A stretch of DNA of 64,000 bases from Mesorhizobium sp. WSM4311 (GTDB lineage Bacteria > Pseudomonadota > Alphaproteobacteria > Rhizobiales > Rhizobiaceae), in NCBI RefSeq assembly GCF_002295115.1, contig NZ_NSFV01000001.1, forward strand, positions 1 to 64,000, written 5' to 3'. Under the pieces are notes generated by a model. The model was not told the origin of the DNA. It saw nothing but the letters and a program-made list of their open reading frames with translations, and ran no database searches. A program made the position numbers and the translations under genes. Shown piece after piece: positions 1-7,820 of this stretch (within the stretch, counting starts at the first letter, position 1; every line of letters starts with the position of its first letter).

Positions 1-182
1 GTGCGGGGTGGGTGAGGGGTGGCGCAGGCTCGGCATTGTCCTTCGAATGTCTCGATAGGGCCGCAAGCGGGTCGGCAGCTTTGAGGTATAAGCAGCCAGA
101 AGCGGACGATGAGGCACGCCGCTTGCCTACCAGTGAACTGACCCAAGGCAGTCAGGCGCAAGTGGATCGGTCCGCGAAGTCT

Positions 183-509
183 TCAGACAGCTGCCACCGG
201 CATCGCAACCAGGACGGAGCCGCCTTCCACCTTTGCAGGATAGGTTCGCAGATTTATGCAGGGCGGTGGGCGCGTGGCCGCGCCGGTGCGGTAGTCGAAG
301 GCGCCAGCATGTTTGGGGCATTCGACCTCGTAGTCTATGACTAGCCCATCGGCGATATGGACGGCCTCATGCGTGCACAGGCCGTCAGTGCAGAACACCT
401 CGTCGTCGGGCGAGCGGAAGACGGCGTAGGTCCGGCCTTCATGGTCGAAACGTCGGGCACCCTCCTGTTCGATGTCATCGAGGCCGCAAGCCCTGATCCA
501 ATTGGTCAT
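183..509 (-). CDS. mocE: MocE-like Rieske [2Fe-2S] ferredoxin
   Basis: A 108-residue soluble Rieske ferredoxin. The two cluster-binding motifs are visible: C-T-H near residue 45 (LCTHEAVH) and C-P-K-H near residue 64 (CPKHAG). Length and motifs match the MocE/bacterial Rieske ferredoxin family, which passes electrons to a non-heme iron oxygenase. The ATG at 509 is preceded by GGATGGG; another in-frame ATG lies three codons upstream, and the longer frame to 659 has no protein-like sequence. The gene lies 177 bases downstream of the MocD-like hydroxylase on the same strand, which makes that enzyme the likely partner. In rhizopine catabolism MocD and MocE work with a reductase, MocF; no reductase is seen in the 182 bases to the left edge. 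The symbol rests on family and neighbour. Confidence 0.85.
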   Translation of the reverse strand: MTNWIRACGLDDIEQEGARRFDHEGRTYAVFRSPDDEVFCTDGLCTHEAVHIADGLVIDYEVECPKHAGAFDYRTGAATRPPPCINLRTYPAKVEGGSVLVAMPVAAV

Positions 510-686
510 TTTTCCCATCCGTAAAATTCGATCGCGGCGCACCTCCGCATAGCCTTCATAGCCGCCCGGAGACCCCGCCTTGGGATCAGTTCTTGGTAGT
601 CGGCGGCGCCACCTGGCCGACCTTGTCGCTGTGGTGAGCGGAAGTACTGACTTCCACACCGTCGCACGCGGCTGTGCGTGCAGATG

Positions 687-1709
687 TCATTTGATGGCCG
701 CCGCGTTGGCACGTGCTTTCTTCTTCTCGTAGCGGGCCTGCATGCGGGCCTCGCCTTCCTTGCTGCCGTCGTGGAAGGTGCCGAACCAGCGGTCGAACGG
801 AATCAGGCCGTCGCCGTAGTTCACCTCGAAATATCTGTGGTGGAGGTAATGGATGTAGGCGTGGCTATCGACGCCGGCGCGTTCGGTAAGCTCGATCTTG
901 TCGAAGCCGACATGGCCAGGAATGGCGCCGAAGCCGGCATAATGGAGCTGGTAGAGCGCCAAGAGCGGGTTCGACGGGATGATCAGGTGCCAGAAAGCGA
1001 CGCCGAGATAGCCGAGCTGCTCCACCGGGTGCATCGACAGCGACGACCAGGGCGACGGGTTGACTGAATTGTGGTGCACCGAATGCACCCATCTGTAAAG
1101 CGGTCCCCAATGGATAGCGCGGTGCAGCAGGAAGAAATGCGTCTCGTGGATCACCGGCACCACCAGCGCCAGCAGGAAGAGGTAAACCGGGTGCTCGGCG
1201 AAGGTCAGCCACGGCACGTAGCCATTGGCGTACGCGTAGAGGATCGCCACCTCGATCGCGGTCCAGATCGGCATGCCGGTGCCGAAGGTGCGCAGCATGT
1301 TGTCGATGTTCTGGTTCTCGAAGAAGAAGGCCCTGTTCTTCTGCTCCGAGGGCCATTTTCCGTTGTATTTGAAGCGGTTGCCCTGGGCTTTCAAAATGTA
1401 GAGTCGAAGCTCGAAGGCGCCGAAGAAAACGAGCAGCGCCAGGCAGTTGACGATGAACAGGCGCAGGATCCAGCCGGCGGAGAGCGTCTTCATCACCTCG
1501 ACGTCGGGCAGCACGAAGCGCCACCATGCCACCGCCGAGACGGCGAAAAGCAGATTATAGGGCAGGAAATAGGTCGGCAGCCATTTCAGCACCGCCAGCG
1601 GGCGCGGCGGAAAGACGAACAGCGGCGCGGTGCCGGCCGGTTCGTTCGGAGCCCAGTCGCCTCGCTTGTTGCGCGTGCCGAATTGCAGGTCGTCCATGAC
1701 GGGCCTCAC
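687..1709 (-). CDS. mocD: MocD-like fatty acid hydroxylase / sterol desaturase family membrane enzyme
   Basis: A 340-residue integral-membrane di-iron hydroxylase. The histidine clusters of the family are present: HETHF, HRAIHW, HSVHH and HYLHH, in the second half of the protein between hydrophobic segments (about residues 45-65, 85-105 and 155-190). Proteins of this family hydroxylate or desaturate lipids; the rhizobial MocD branch is implicated in demethylating the rhizopine 3-O-methyl-scyllo-inosamine. The ATG overlaps the stop of the PanB-like gene by 4 bases (ATGA), so the two are translationally coupled, and a Rieske ferredoxin follows. Substrate is unknown. I use mocD as a family label and do not claim rhizopine breakdown, since mocA, mocB and mocC are not all recognisable here. 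Confidence 0.8.
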   Translation of the reverse strand: MRPVMDDLQFGTRNKRGDWAPNEPAGTAPLFVFPPRPLAVLKWLPTYFLPYNLLFAVSAVAWWRFVLPDVEVMKTLSAGWILRLFIVNCLALLVFFGAFELRLYILKAQGNRFKYNGKWPSEQKNRAFFFENQNIDNMLRTFGTGMPIWTAIEVAILYAYANGYVPWLTFAEHPVYLFLLALVVPVIHETHFFLLHRAIHWGPLYRWVHSVHHNSVNPSPWSSLSMHPVEQLGYLGVAFWHLIIPSNPLLALYQLHYAGFGAIPGHVGFDKIELTERAGVDSHAYIHYLHHRYFEVNYGDGLIPFDRWFGTFHDGSKEGEARMQARYEKKKARANAAAIK

Positions 1710-2497
1710 AGAGACTGAGAGAGGGTGAGTAAGCGGTCATAGGCGGCATCATCCATGTCCACCTGGTGCTTGGCTTCGGGATAGCTGCCTTCGGCGACGT
1801 CGCGGGCGAAGGCGCGGAAGGCGCTGATGCGCTTTTCCTGCAGCTCGGCTTCCAGCGTGACGAAGTCGGCATAGCGCTTTGCGTGGCGCGGATAGTGGCC
1901 GGTGTGGGTACCCAGCACATCGCAGGAGAACAGGTATTGCGTGTCGCAGGCGCTGCCGCAACCCATGCCCATGGTGATCAGCGGGGTCGAGCGCGTGATG
2001 TGATCGGCGAGTCGCACCGGTACGACCTCGACCTCGATGCAGGCGGCGCCCGCATTCTCGAGGTCCTTCGCCGCGCGCAGCACGTTGAGCGCTTCCTCGG
2101 CTGTGCGGCCGATGGCGCGGAAATTCGTCCAGGTCGCGCGGTTAGGCACCAGGCCGACGTGGCCGGTGACGGGAATGCCTTCCGCCGCCATTGCCTCAAT
2201 AAAGCGCGGCGAGTGTGATGAATAGACCGCATCGGCGCCGCGCTTCATCATAGCGAAGCCCAACCGCACGGCCTCCTCAGGCGAGGCGACCGCGCCATGC
2301 GGCATGCCGACGGAGAGGAACGCGTAAGGTGCCGCCTGGCGGATGGCTTCCAGATTGTGATCGGGCTCACAGGAGAGGATGACGATATCGCATGCCGCTG
2401 CGGCAGCGGCCTCGGCCGGCGTGTCGACATGGAGCTGCAGCCATTTACGGCTGCCTTTGGCGCTCGGCAGGTCGTATGTCGTCAGCCGCCTTGCCAC
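1706..2497 (-). CDS. PanB-like (ketopantoate hydroxymethyltransferase family) protein
   Basis: A 263-residue TIM-barrel protein of the 3-methyl-2-oxobutanoate hydroxymethyltransferase family. Family landmarks are present: GIPVTGHVGLVPN (about residue 111), an acidic strand ending IEVEVVP, a loop rich in G and C (GMGCGSACDTQ) where PanB has its GIGAG..CDGQ segment, and PRHAKRYADF near the end. The N-terminal metal-binding block typical of true PanB is not recognisable; that region reads ILSCEPDHN instead, so a changed substrate is likely. It sits between a LacI-type regulator and mocDE-like genes, which argues for a catabolic or specialised role, not pantothenate synthesis. It overlaps the hydroxylase start by 4 bases. 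Confidence 0.75.
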   Translation of the reverse strand: MARRLTTYDLPSAKGSRKWLQLHVDTPAEAAAAAACDIVILSCEPDHNLEAIRQAAPYAFLSVGMPHGAVASPEEAVRLGFAMMKRGADAVYSSHSPRFIEAMAAEGIPVTGHVGLVPNRATWTNFRAIGRTAEEALNVLRAAKDLENAGAACIEVEVVPVRLADHITRSTPLITMGMGCGSACDTQYLFSCDVLGTHTGHYPRHAKRYADFVTLEAELQEKRISAFRAFARDVAEGSYPEAKHQVDMDDAAYDRLLTLSQSL

Positions 2498-2570
2498 TGG
2501 TCATCCTCCCGTTTCGCAAGGGATAGCACCGCGTGCTCGCTGTCGCCGCTTATTCCTTGATCAAATCAGA

Positions 2571-3575
2571 TCAGACGTTTTCGGCCGTGAAGGTGATGAA
2601 GCGGATCGGCGGGTTTTCGACGGGCAAGTCATGCAGGTTGAGCGCGGCGAGCACCAGGTCAATGGCGCGGCGCGCCTGCGCTTCTGGCGCCTGGTCGAGC
2701 ACGACATCCATCGTGCCCTCGCGCAAGGCCTTGGTGCTGCGCTCGGTGAGTTCATGGCCGACGAAGAAGATATCGCGGCCTCTGCCGTGCTTGCGCAGCA
2801 CCTTGTTCAGCGCGGTGTTGGCGCCGCCGGCGTTGTAGAGGCCGGCAAGGTCGGGCCAGCGCTTCAACGCCTCGTGCAACTGCTCGGCATTACGATCGCC
2901 ATCGTCAAAGCCGAAAAGGGCCGCGACCGGCTCGAAGTCGCTGCCCTCTTCGATCAGATAATCGAAGAAGCCGCGCACGCGGTCGCGGTGCACGCGGTAG
3001 ATCTGACTATGGCAGATCGCGATCACCTTGCCCGGCCGCCGCTGCATCTTGGCCATGAGCAGCCCGGCCATGCGGCCAGCGGCGTAATTATCGATGCCGA
3101 CATAGGTGCTCTTGGTACGGGAGATCTGGGTGACGATCTGCACCGTCGGGATGTTCTCCGCCTCGAGTTTCCGCAAGGCGTCGCTGACCAGCGGATGGTC
3201 GGGCACTGCGAGAACGAGCGCCGCGCGGCGCAGATCGGGTTCCAGGATGCGTTTGGCGATCGCCGCCGGCTTCGCCTCGTCGAGAAAGGTACGGTGCACG
3301 GCGATCGAGCGATCGAGCGTCGCGGCGATGCGCTCGAAGGCATCGGAAAGACGGGCGAAGAAGGTCGCGTCCGGCCTGACCAGTATCACCTCGATGCGAA
3401 TGACGCCGCGATGCGCCTCCGGCAGCCGGCGCGGATAATCGAGCGAACGCGCCGCCGCCACCACCTTCTCGACGGTCTGCGGCCGCACTCCGCCCCTGCC
3501 GTTCAGGACACGCTCGACCGTGGCCGTGCCAACACCGGCCCGCCGCGCAATCTCAAGGAAGGTGGGCTTAGGAAT
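2571..3575 (-). CDS. LacI-family transcriptional regulator with no ordinary start codon
   Basis: A LacI/GalR-type repressor. A helix-turn-helix (PTFLEIARRAGVGTATVERV) is encoded at the extreme N-terminus, followed by a periplasmic-binding-protein-like sensor of about 270 residues. The frame is open from the TAG at 3606-3608, yet no ATG, GTG or TTG occurs before the GTG at 3488, which would delete the whole DNA-binding domain. I place the start at the ATT at 3573-3575 because GGAGG ends 6 bases upstream and the product would begin MPKPTFLEIARR, normal for the family. An ATC six bases further up is the other option, as is a mutated start codon. A GCACATG-N12-CATGTGC inverted repeat lies 41 bases upstream and may be its operator. 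It precedes the PanB-like gene by 73 bases. Confidence 0.75.
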   Translation of the reverse strand: MPKPTFLEIARRAGVGTATVERVLNGRGGVRPQTVEKVVAAARSLDYPRRLPEAHRGVIRIEVILVRPDATFFARLSDAFERIAATLDRSIAVHRTFLDEAKPAAIAKRILEPDLRRAALVLAVPDHPLVSDALRKLEAENIPTVQIVTQISRTKSTYVGIDNYAAGRMAGLLMAKMQRRPGKVIAICHSQIYRVHRDRVRGFFDYLIEEGSDFEPVAALFGFDDGDRNAEQLHEALKRWPDLAGLYNAGGANTALNKVLRKHGRGRDIFFVGHELTERSTKALREGTMDVVLDQAPEAQARRAIDLVLAALNLHDLPVENPPIRFITFTAENV

Positions 3576-3615
3576 CTTGATCCTCCGCTGTCCGTACGCC
3601 GGAGCCTAGCCGGCT

Positions 3616-3641
3616 GCACATGCTTTTTCCAAGACATGTGC
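3616..3641. promoter_or_regulatory. Inverted repeat upstream of the LacI-type gene, candidate operator
   Basis: Perfect 7-base arms GCACATG and CATGTGC are separated by 12 bases, within the otherwise empty 3609-3813 interval between the ABC permease stop and the LacI-type gene. Placement just upstream of a regulator suggests autoregulation. This is inference; nothing else is seen in this interval. Confidence 0.35.
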
Positions 3642-3813
3642 CTCCCTTCGGCATCGAATGCGCGTGTGCGACCCTCAGCATAGTCAGCCAAAACGTCGGC
3701 TTTCGGGGTGCGGTAAGGGCCGCCTCGGTGGCCGACATGAGGCGCAAAGCAGCCCTCCAGAGTTCGGGCGGCGATAGTCGACTTTGGATCAGAAGCTCTG
3801 CCACATGGCTCCG

Positions 3814-4794
3814 CTACCGCTCCTCCACGATCCTTAAATAAGCCGCCGTCACGAACAGCACGATCAGTCCGAACAGGATGCGCCTTGCCCCCTCCGGCAT
3901 CTGCAGGATTGTCAGCAGCGTCGTCAGCACGGTCAGGATGAGCGCGCCGATGATGGTGCCGGTGTAGCCGCCGCGGCCGCCGAAGATGGAGGTGCCGCCG
4001 ATGACGGCCGCCGCCACCGAGGGCAAGACCAGGGGTTCGGCGAGCGAGAGCGATGGGGCCTTGATCAGGCCGATATAGAGCAGGCCGGTGATGCCGGCGA
4101 GCAGGCTCGAGGTGAGGTAGAGCGCCGTGATGACCTGCCAGTATTGCACGCCCGACAGGCGCGTCGCGCGCTCATTGTCGCCGACGGCGTAGAGCAGGCG
4201 GCCGAAGCCGGTGCGGGCCAGTGTGAAGACGATGAGCGCGGCCAGCGGTATGAACAGCAGCAGCGCGTTGGGGAAGCCCCATGTCACGCCGGTGCCGAGC
4301 CAGGCGAGGAAGTCGGGGATTTTCGCGCCCGACGCGATCACCGTGCGCTGGTAGACCTGCAGGCAGCCGGTGCCGATCAGGCTGGTGCCCAGCGTCATGA
4401 TCAGCGGGTGGACGCGGAAGACGCCGACGCCGATGCCGTTGATAAGGCCGATCAACACCGCCGGCATCATCGCCAGCAGGAAGGCGATAACCGGGTCCTG
4501 GTTGACGATCTGCGTGGCCATGATGAAGGCGCTCACCGTCGCCACCGTGCCGACCGACAGGTCTATGCCGCCGGTCAGCATGGTCATGGTCTGGCAGCCG
4601 GCGAGGATGGCCAGCGGAATGGCGAACTTTATCGTGTTGGCGATCCAGCGCTCGTTGACGATGCCGGGGCGCAGGATCTGCAGGATCACCACCAGGATGA
4701 CCAGCAGGATGATCAGCGGCACGAGCGGCCGGTCGGCCATGAAGCGTTTCAGGCGGCGGCCGAAGGGGACGGGGGTGATCGCTGACGTGCTCAT
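3814..4794 (-). CDS. ABC sugar transporter permease (RbsC-like), second permease
   Basis: A 326-residue, strongly hydrophobic permease of the ribose/xylose (RbsC) type. Several membrane segments are seen, and the conserved loop around ALIVFTLARTGFGRLLYAVGDNERATRLSGV is the usual EAA-like contact to the ATPase. It forms half of the membrane channel of the inner-membrane importer encoded upstream. The start ATG at 4794 has no strong Shine-Dalgarno and lies directly downstream of a long palindromic repeat (4850-5012) that separates it from the first permease, so its translation may depend on readthrough of that structure. Two unequal permeases with one double ATPase are common in rhizobial RbsABC-like systems. 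Confidence 0.9.
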   Translation of the reverse strand: MSTSAITPVPFGRRLKRFMADRPLVPLIILLVILVVILQILRPGIVNERWIANTIKFAIPLAILAGCQTMTMLTGGIDLSVGTVATVSAFIMATQIVNQDPVIAFLLAMMPAVLIGLINGIGVGVFRVHPLIMTLGTSLIGTGCLQVYQRTVIASGAKIPDFLAWLGTGVTWGFPNALLLFIPLAALIVFTLARTGFGRLLYAVGDNERATRLSGVQYWQVITALYLTSSLLAGITGLLYIGLIKAPSLSLAEPLVLPSVAAAVIGGTSIFGGRGGYTGTIIGALILTVLTTLLTILQMPEGARRILFGLIVLFVTAAYLRIVEER

Positions 4795-4849
4795 GGGGTG
4801 GGTCCGGTTCGCGATGGGGTGGGTGAGTTCTGTCGGGATGGTGCCCTAC

Positions 4850-5012
4850 GGCGCCCCCCTCTGGCCTGCCGGCCATCTCCCCCACGGGTGGGGAGATTGG
4901 CTGTTGTCGCGGTTTTCGCCAATCTTCGACGTTGCAGGAAAGGGCGGGGCGCCAAAGCTGCCAATCTCCCCCCTTGTGGGGGAGATGTCCGGCAGGACAG
5001 AGGGGGGCGCCG
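4850..5012. repeat. RIME-like intergenic palindromic element
   Basis: About 160 bases between the two permease genes. The ends are long imperfect inverted repeats: a left arm that starts gcgcccccct and includes ctgccggccatctccccc, and a right arm gggggagatgtccggcag followed by gaggggggcgcc. Each arm also contains its own small hairpin (ctccccCACGGGTggggag). The layout matches the mosaic palindromes described as RIME in rhizobia. In the transcript it would form a strong structure inside the operon, as REP-type elements do, and could adjust the ratio of the two permeases. Confidence 0.7.
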
Positions 5013-5044
5013 TCGAGCGCTACGCGCTATTTTATGCCCACCCA

Positions 5045-6016
5045 TCACTGCCGCCCCCGCATCGTGATAAACGCGCCGAACATCACGACCGCGACCATGA
5101 TGGCGCCTTCGATGATGGCGGTGACGTTGGGGTCGATGGCGAGCAGGGTGAGGTCCGTGCGCACCAGCCGCAGCACGAAGACGGCGACGATGGGGCCGAG
5201 CAGGCCGCCCTTGCCGCCGCCGAGCGCGACGCCGCCCAGCACCACGGCGGCGACGCTGGCGAGCAGATAGGGGCCGGGGATGGGCGCGCCTATGCCGGTG
5301 CTCATGGTCAGCGCCAGGCCGCCAAAGGCGGCGAACAAGCCCGACAGCGCATAGGCGATGATGCGGGTGCGCTTGACCGGCACGCCTGAGCGGAACGCCG
5401 CCAGTTCGCTCGAGCCGATGGCGTAGATGGAGAGCCCGAGGCGTGAGCGCCTGAGCGGAATCCAGATGACGCAGAGGCAGACGATGAGCACCAGCAGTGC
5501 CTTAGGCAGCCAGGCGTCGATGGCGTCGGGCAGGCCGGGGATCGGCACCGTGCCCGAGATCAGCGCCTTCAGCCATTCGGCTGCGCCGCCGCCCGGCGCG
5601 TCGAGCACAAGCAAGGCCGCCCCCTGCAGCACGAACAGCATGGCGAGCGTGACGACGATGTCGGGCACGCGGGTGACGACGATCAACAGGCCGTTGAGCG
5701 CGCCGAGGACAAGACCCATGGTCAGCACGAAGGGCACGACGAACAGCGCGTATTCCTCGGAAGCGCCAGCCATCATCGAGGCGGCGGTGACGCTCGTCAG
5801 CGCCATCATGGCGGCGACCGACAGGTCGATGCCGCCGGCGATGACCACCACCGTCTGCGCGGCGACGGCGAAGGCATAGGGCAAGACTGCCCGCGCGAGC
5901 GAGCCGAAATCGCCGCTGCCATAGCCGGGCTGGATGATCCTGGTGGCGATGAACAGCACGATGAGCAGGGCGAACAGGCCTGACACCCAGCCCTGGCGGC
6001 GCAGGAAATGGCTCAT
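5045..6016 (-). CDS. ABC sugar transporter permease (RbsC-like), first permease
   Basis: A 323-residue hydrophobic RbsC-type permease with about eight to ten membrane segments and the family loop ending LGLSIYAIGSSELAAFRSGV. The start ATG at 6016 overlaps the stop of the ATPase gene (ATGA), so the two are coupled; a longer in-frame stretch upstream lies inside the ATPase gene and is not used. It pairs with the second permease downstream to carry an unidentified sugar or polyol across the inner membrane. Confidence 0.9.
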   Translation of the reverse strand: MSHFLRRQGWVSGLFALLIVLFIATRIIQPGYGSGDFGSLARAVLPYAFAVAAQTVVVIAGGIDLSVAAMMALTSVTAASMMAGASEEYALFVVPFVLTMGLVLGALNGLLIVVTRVPDIVVTLAMLFVLQGAALLVLDAPGGGAAEWLKALISGTVPIPGLPDAIDAWLPKALLVLIVCLCVIWIPLRRSRLGLSIYAIGSSELAAFRSGVPVKRTRIIAYALSGLFAAFGGLALTMSTGIGAPIPGPYLLASVAAVVLGGVALGGGKGGLLGPIVAVFVLRLVRTDLTLLAIDPNVTAIIEGAIMVAVVMFGAFITMRGRQ

Positions 6017-7587
6017 GGCTTCGTCCCCAAGGCGTCGGAAGAGGGCGCATCGGAGGCGGTGGGGTCGGCCAATATGCCGATATCGGCCTTGGCGCCGCGC
6101 GGCAGGCCGTAGGCGGCGCGCATCAGCGCCGGCTCGTCGGCCTCCTCGACCGGGAAAATGTCGACCAGGCGGCCGCCGAAAATGACGATTACGCGGTCGC
6201 AGACGCGCTGCACCTCTTCCAGTTCCGAAGTGTAGAACAGCACCGACTTGCCGTGGCCGGCGAGCTCGCGCAGCAGCTTGTAGATCTCCTGCTTGGTGCC
6301 GACATCGATGCCGCGCGTCGGGTCGAAGCACAGGATTGTGCGGGCATCCGCCGCGATCCAGCGGGCGATGGTCACCTTCTGCTGGTTGCCGCCGGACAGG
6401 CGCTGCACCTCGCCCTGGGCGCGCGTGTCGATCTGCAGCCGCTCGATGGCCCCGAGCACCTTCGCGCGCTCGCGGCGCATGGGGATAGGTCCCCAATTGC
6501 GCAGCGCCGCGCTGAAGGGAAGCGCGATGTTTTCACGCACCGAGCGCTGCATGGCGAGCGCCTCGGAGCGGTCGCCCGGCACATAGGCGATCCCGGCTCT
6601 GATGGCGTCGATCGGATGCGAGAGTTTCGCCGGCTGGCCGTCGACCTCGATCGTGCCGCCCGAGGGGCGGATCGAGCCGGCAAGGGCTGCGAACAATTCG
6701 TCCTGGCCCTGGCCTTCGAGCGCCACGACGCCGGCGACCTCGCCATCCCTGAGATCGAAGGAGACGTCGCTGAGCTTGGTGCCGACGCGCAGGTTTCGCA
6801 CGGCAAGCCGCGGCCGGGCAGGGGCCGATACCGCCTTCTCGGCCGCGCTGCGGGCGGCGACATGGGTCTTGACGATGCGGGTGCCGAGCATCAGCTCGAC
6901 GATCTTTTCCTCGACGCCCGGCACGATGTCGACGACGCCGACGGTCTCGCCGTCGCGCAGCACGGTGGCGCGGTCGCACAGCGCCGAGATTTCGACGAAG
7001 CGGTGCGAGATGAAGATCACGGCGCGGCCGGCATCGCCCTGGCGGCGCACCACTTCCAGCACCTTTTCGGCGAGGTTGGCGGGGAGCGCCGCCGTCATCT
7101 CGTCGAGCAGCAGCACGTCGGGCTCGGCGGCGAGCGCACGGGCCAGGTCGAGCACGCGCAGCACGGCCAGCGGGATGTCGCGCGCGGTGTCGCGCAGGTC
7201 GAGGTCCGCAATACCCAGTTCGCGCACCCAGGCGCGGAACGGCTCGACCGGCGTGCCGGTCAGCCGCAAATTGGAGAGAACGTCGAGATCGGGGATCAGC
7301 GACGGCTCCTGGTAGACGGGCAGCAGCCCGGCGCGGCGGGCGGCGGCGGGGGAGCGTATGTCGCGCGCCTCGCCCCGGATCAGGATGCGCCCGGCATTGG
7401 CCGATATCGCGCCGGTCAGGATCTTCACCAGTGTCGACTTGCCGGCGCCATTGGCGCCCATCAACGCGTGCACCTCACCCGGCAGGACGGAGAGCGACGC
7501 GTTGCGCAGTGCGGCAACCGCGCCGTAGTTCTTGGCGACGCCGGAGGCGTCGAGGAGGGGGCTTTGCGGCAACGGGTTTGTTGTCAA
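6013..7587 (-). CDS. Sugar ABC transporter ATP-binding protein (double nucleotide-binding domain)
   Basis: A 524-residue RbsA/MglA-type protein with two fused ATPase domains. Domain 1 (about residues 10-240) has Walker A GANGAGKST and Walker B LLLDEMTAAL but a degenerate signature (IPLAVLRVLDLARAL in place of LSGGQ). Domain 2 (about 260-500) has the reverse: an altered Walker A (ALEGQGQDEL) and an intact LSGGNQQK signature, as is usual in this family. No ATG precedes the ATPase; the best start is the TTG at 7587. Reading further upstream would run through a palindromic repeat (7654-7802), and that part is not coding. It powers import with the two permeases downstream. Confidence 0.88.
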   Translation of the reverse strand: MTTNPLPQSPLLDASGVAKNYGAVAALRNASLSVLPGEVHALMGANGAGKSTLVKILTGAISANAGRILIRGEARDIRSPAAARRAGLLPVYQEPSLIPDLDVLSNLRLTGTPVEPFRAWVRELGIADLDLRDTARDIPLAVLRVLDLARALAAEPDVLLLDEMTAALPANLAEKVLEVVRRQGDAGRAVIFISHRFVEISALCDRATVLRDGETVGVVDIVPGVEEKIVELMLGTRIVKTHVAARSAAEKAVSAPARPRLAVRNLRVGTKLSDVSFDLRDGEVAGVVALEGQGQDELFAALAGSIRPSGGTIEVDGQPAKLSHPIDAIRAGIAYVPGDRSEALAMQRSVRENIALPFSAALRNWGPIPMRRERAKVLGAIERLQIDTRAQGEVQRLSGGNQQKVTIARWIAADARTILCFDPTRGIDVGTKQEIYKLLRELAGHGKSVLFYTSELEEVQRVCDRVIVIFGGRLVDIFPVEEADEPALMRAAYGLPRGAKADIGILADPTASDAPSSDALGTKP

Positions 7588-7653
7588 GACGTGTTGTTCT
7601 CGATCTCTGCGGCGTGCGGCAAGCCGGACGATGTCGGCCGGAACGGCGGTTAT

Positions 7654-7802
7654 CCCTTCTCCCCTTGTGGGAGAAGGTGGCCTCGCGAAGCGAGGTCGGA
7701 TGAGGGGTGCTCCAGGGAGTGCCAGCGTCTCGCTCCGCTGGAGCACCCCTCATCCGTCTCAGCGCTGCGCGCCGATCCACCTTCTCCCGCAAGGGGAGAA
7801 GG
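7654..7802. repeat. RIME-like palindromic element, copy A of a near-identical pair
   Basis: A nested palindrome of about 149 bases. The outer arms are CCTTCTCCCCTTGTGGGAG and CTCCCGCAAGGGGAGAAGG. Inside are a CCTCGCGAAGCGAGG hairpin and a 15-base stem TGAGGGGTGCTCCAG (7701-7715) with CTGGAGCACCCCTCA (7738-7752). A close copy lies at 56397-56550. The element fills the gap between the binding-protein gene and the ATPase gene, where such structures often protect the upstream mRNA and help give high binding-protein levels. Confidence 0.8.
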
Positions 7803-7820
7803 CAGAAGCGCGTCCGGTCC

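Noticed and set aside
1..182. Possible gene at the left edge
   Set aside because: Frames here show no recognisable protein sequence or ribosome-binding site; the plus-strand frame at 12-344 is antisense to the ferredoxin gene.
510..659. In-frame N-terminal extension of the MocE-like ferredoxin
   Set aside because: Arginine-rich, unlike any Rieske ferredoxin, and the family-length start at 509 is available.
7588..7746. N-terminal extension of the sugar ABC ATPase
   Set aside because: The sequence would be encoded by the palindromic repeat (SPTRGEG type translation), which is not protein-coding.
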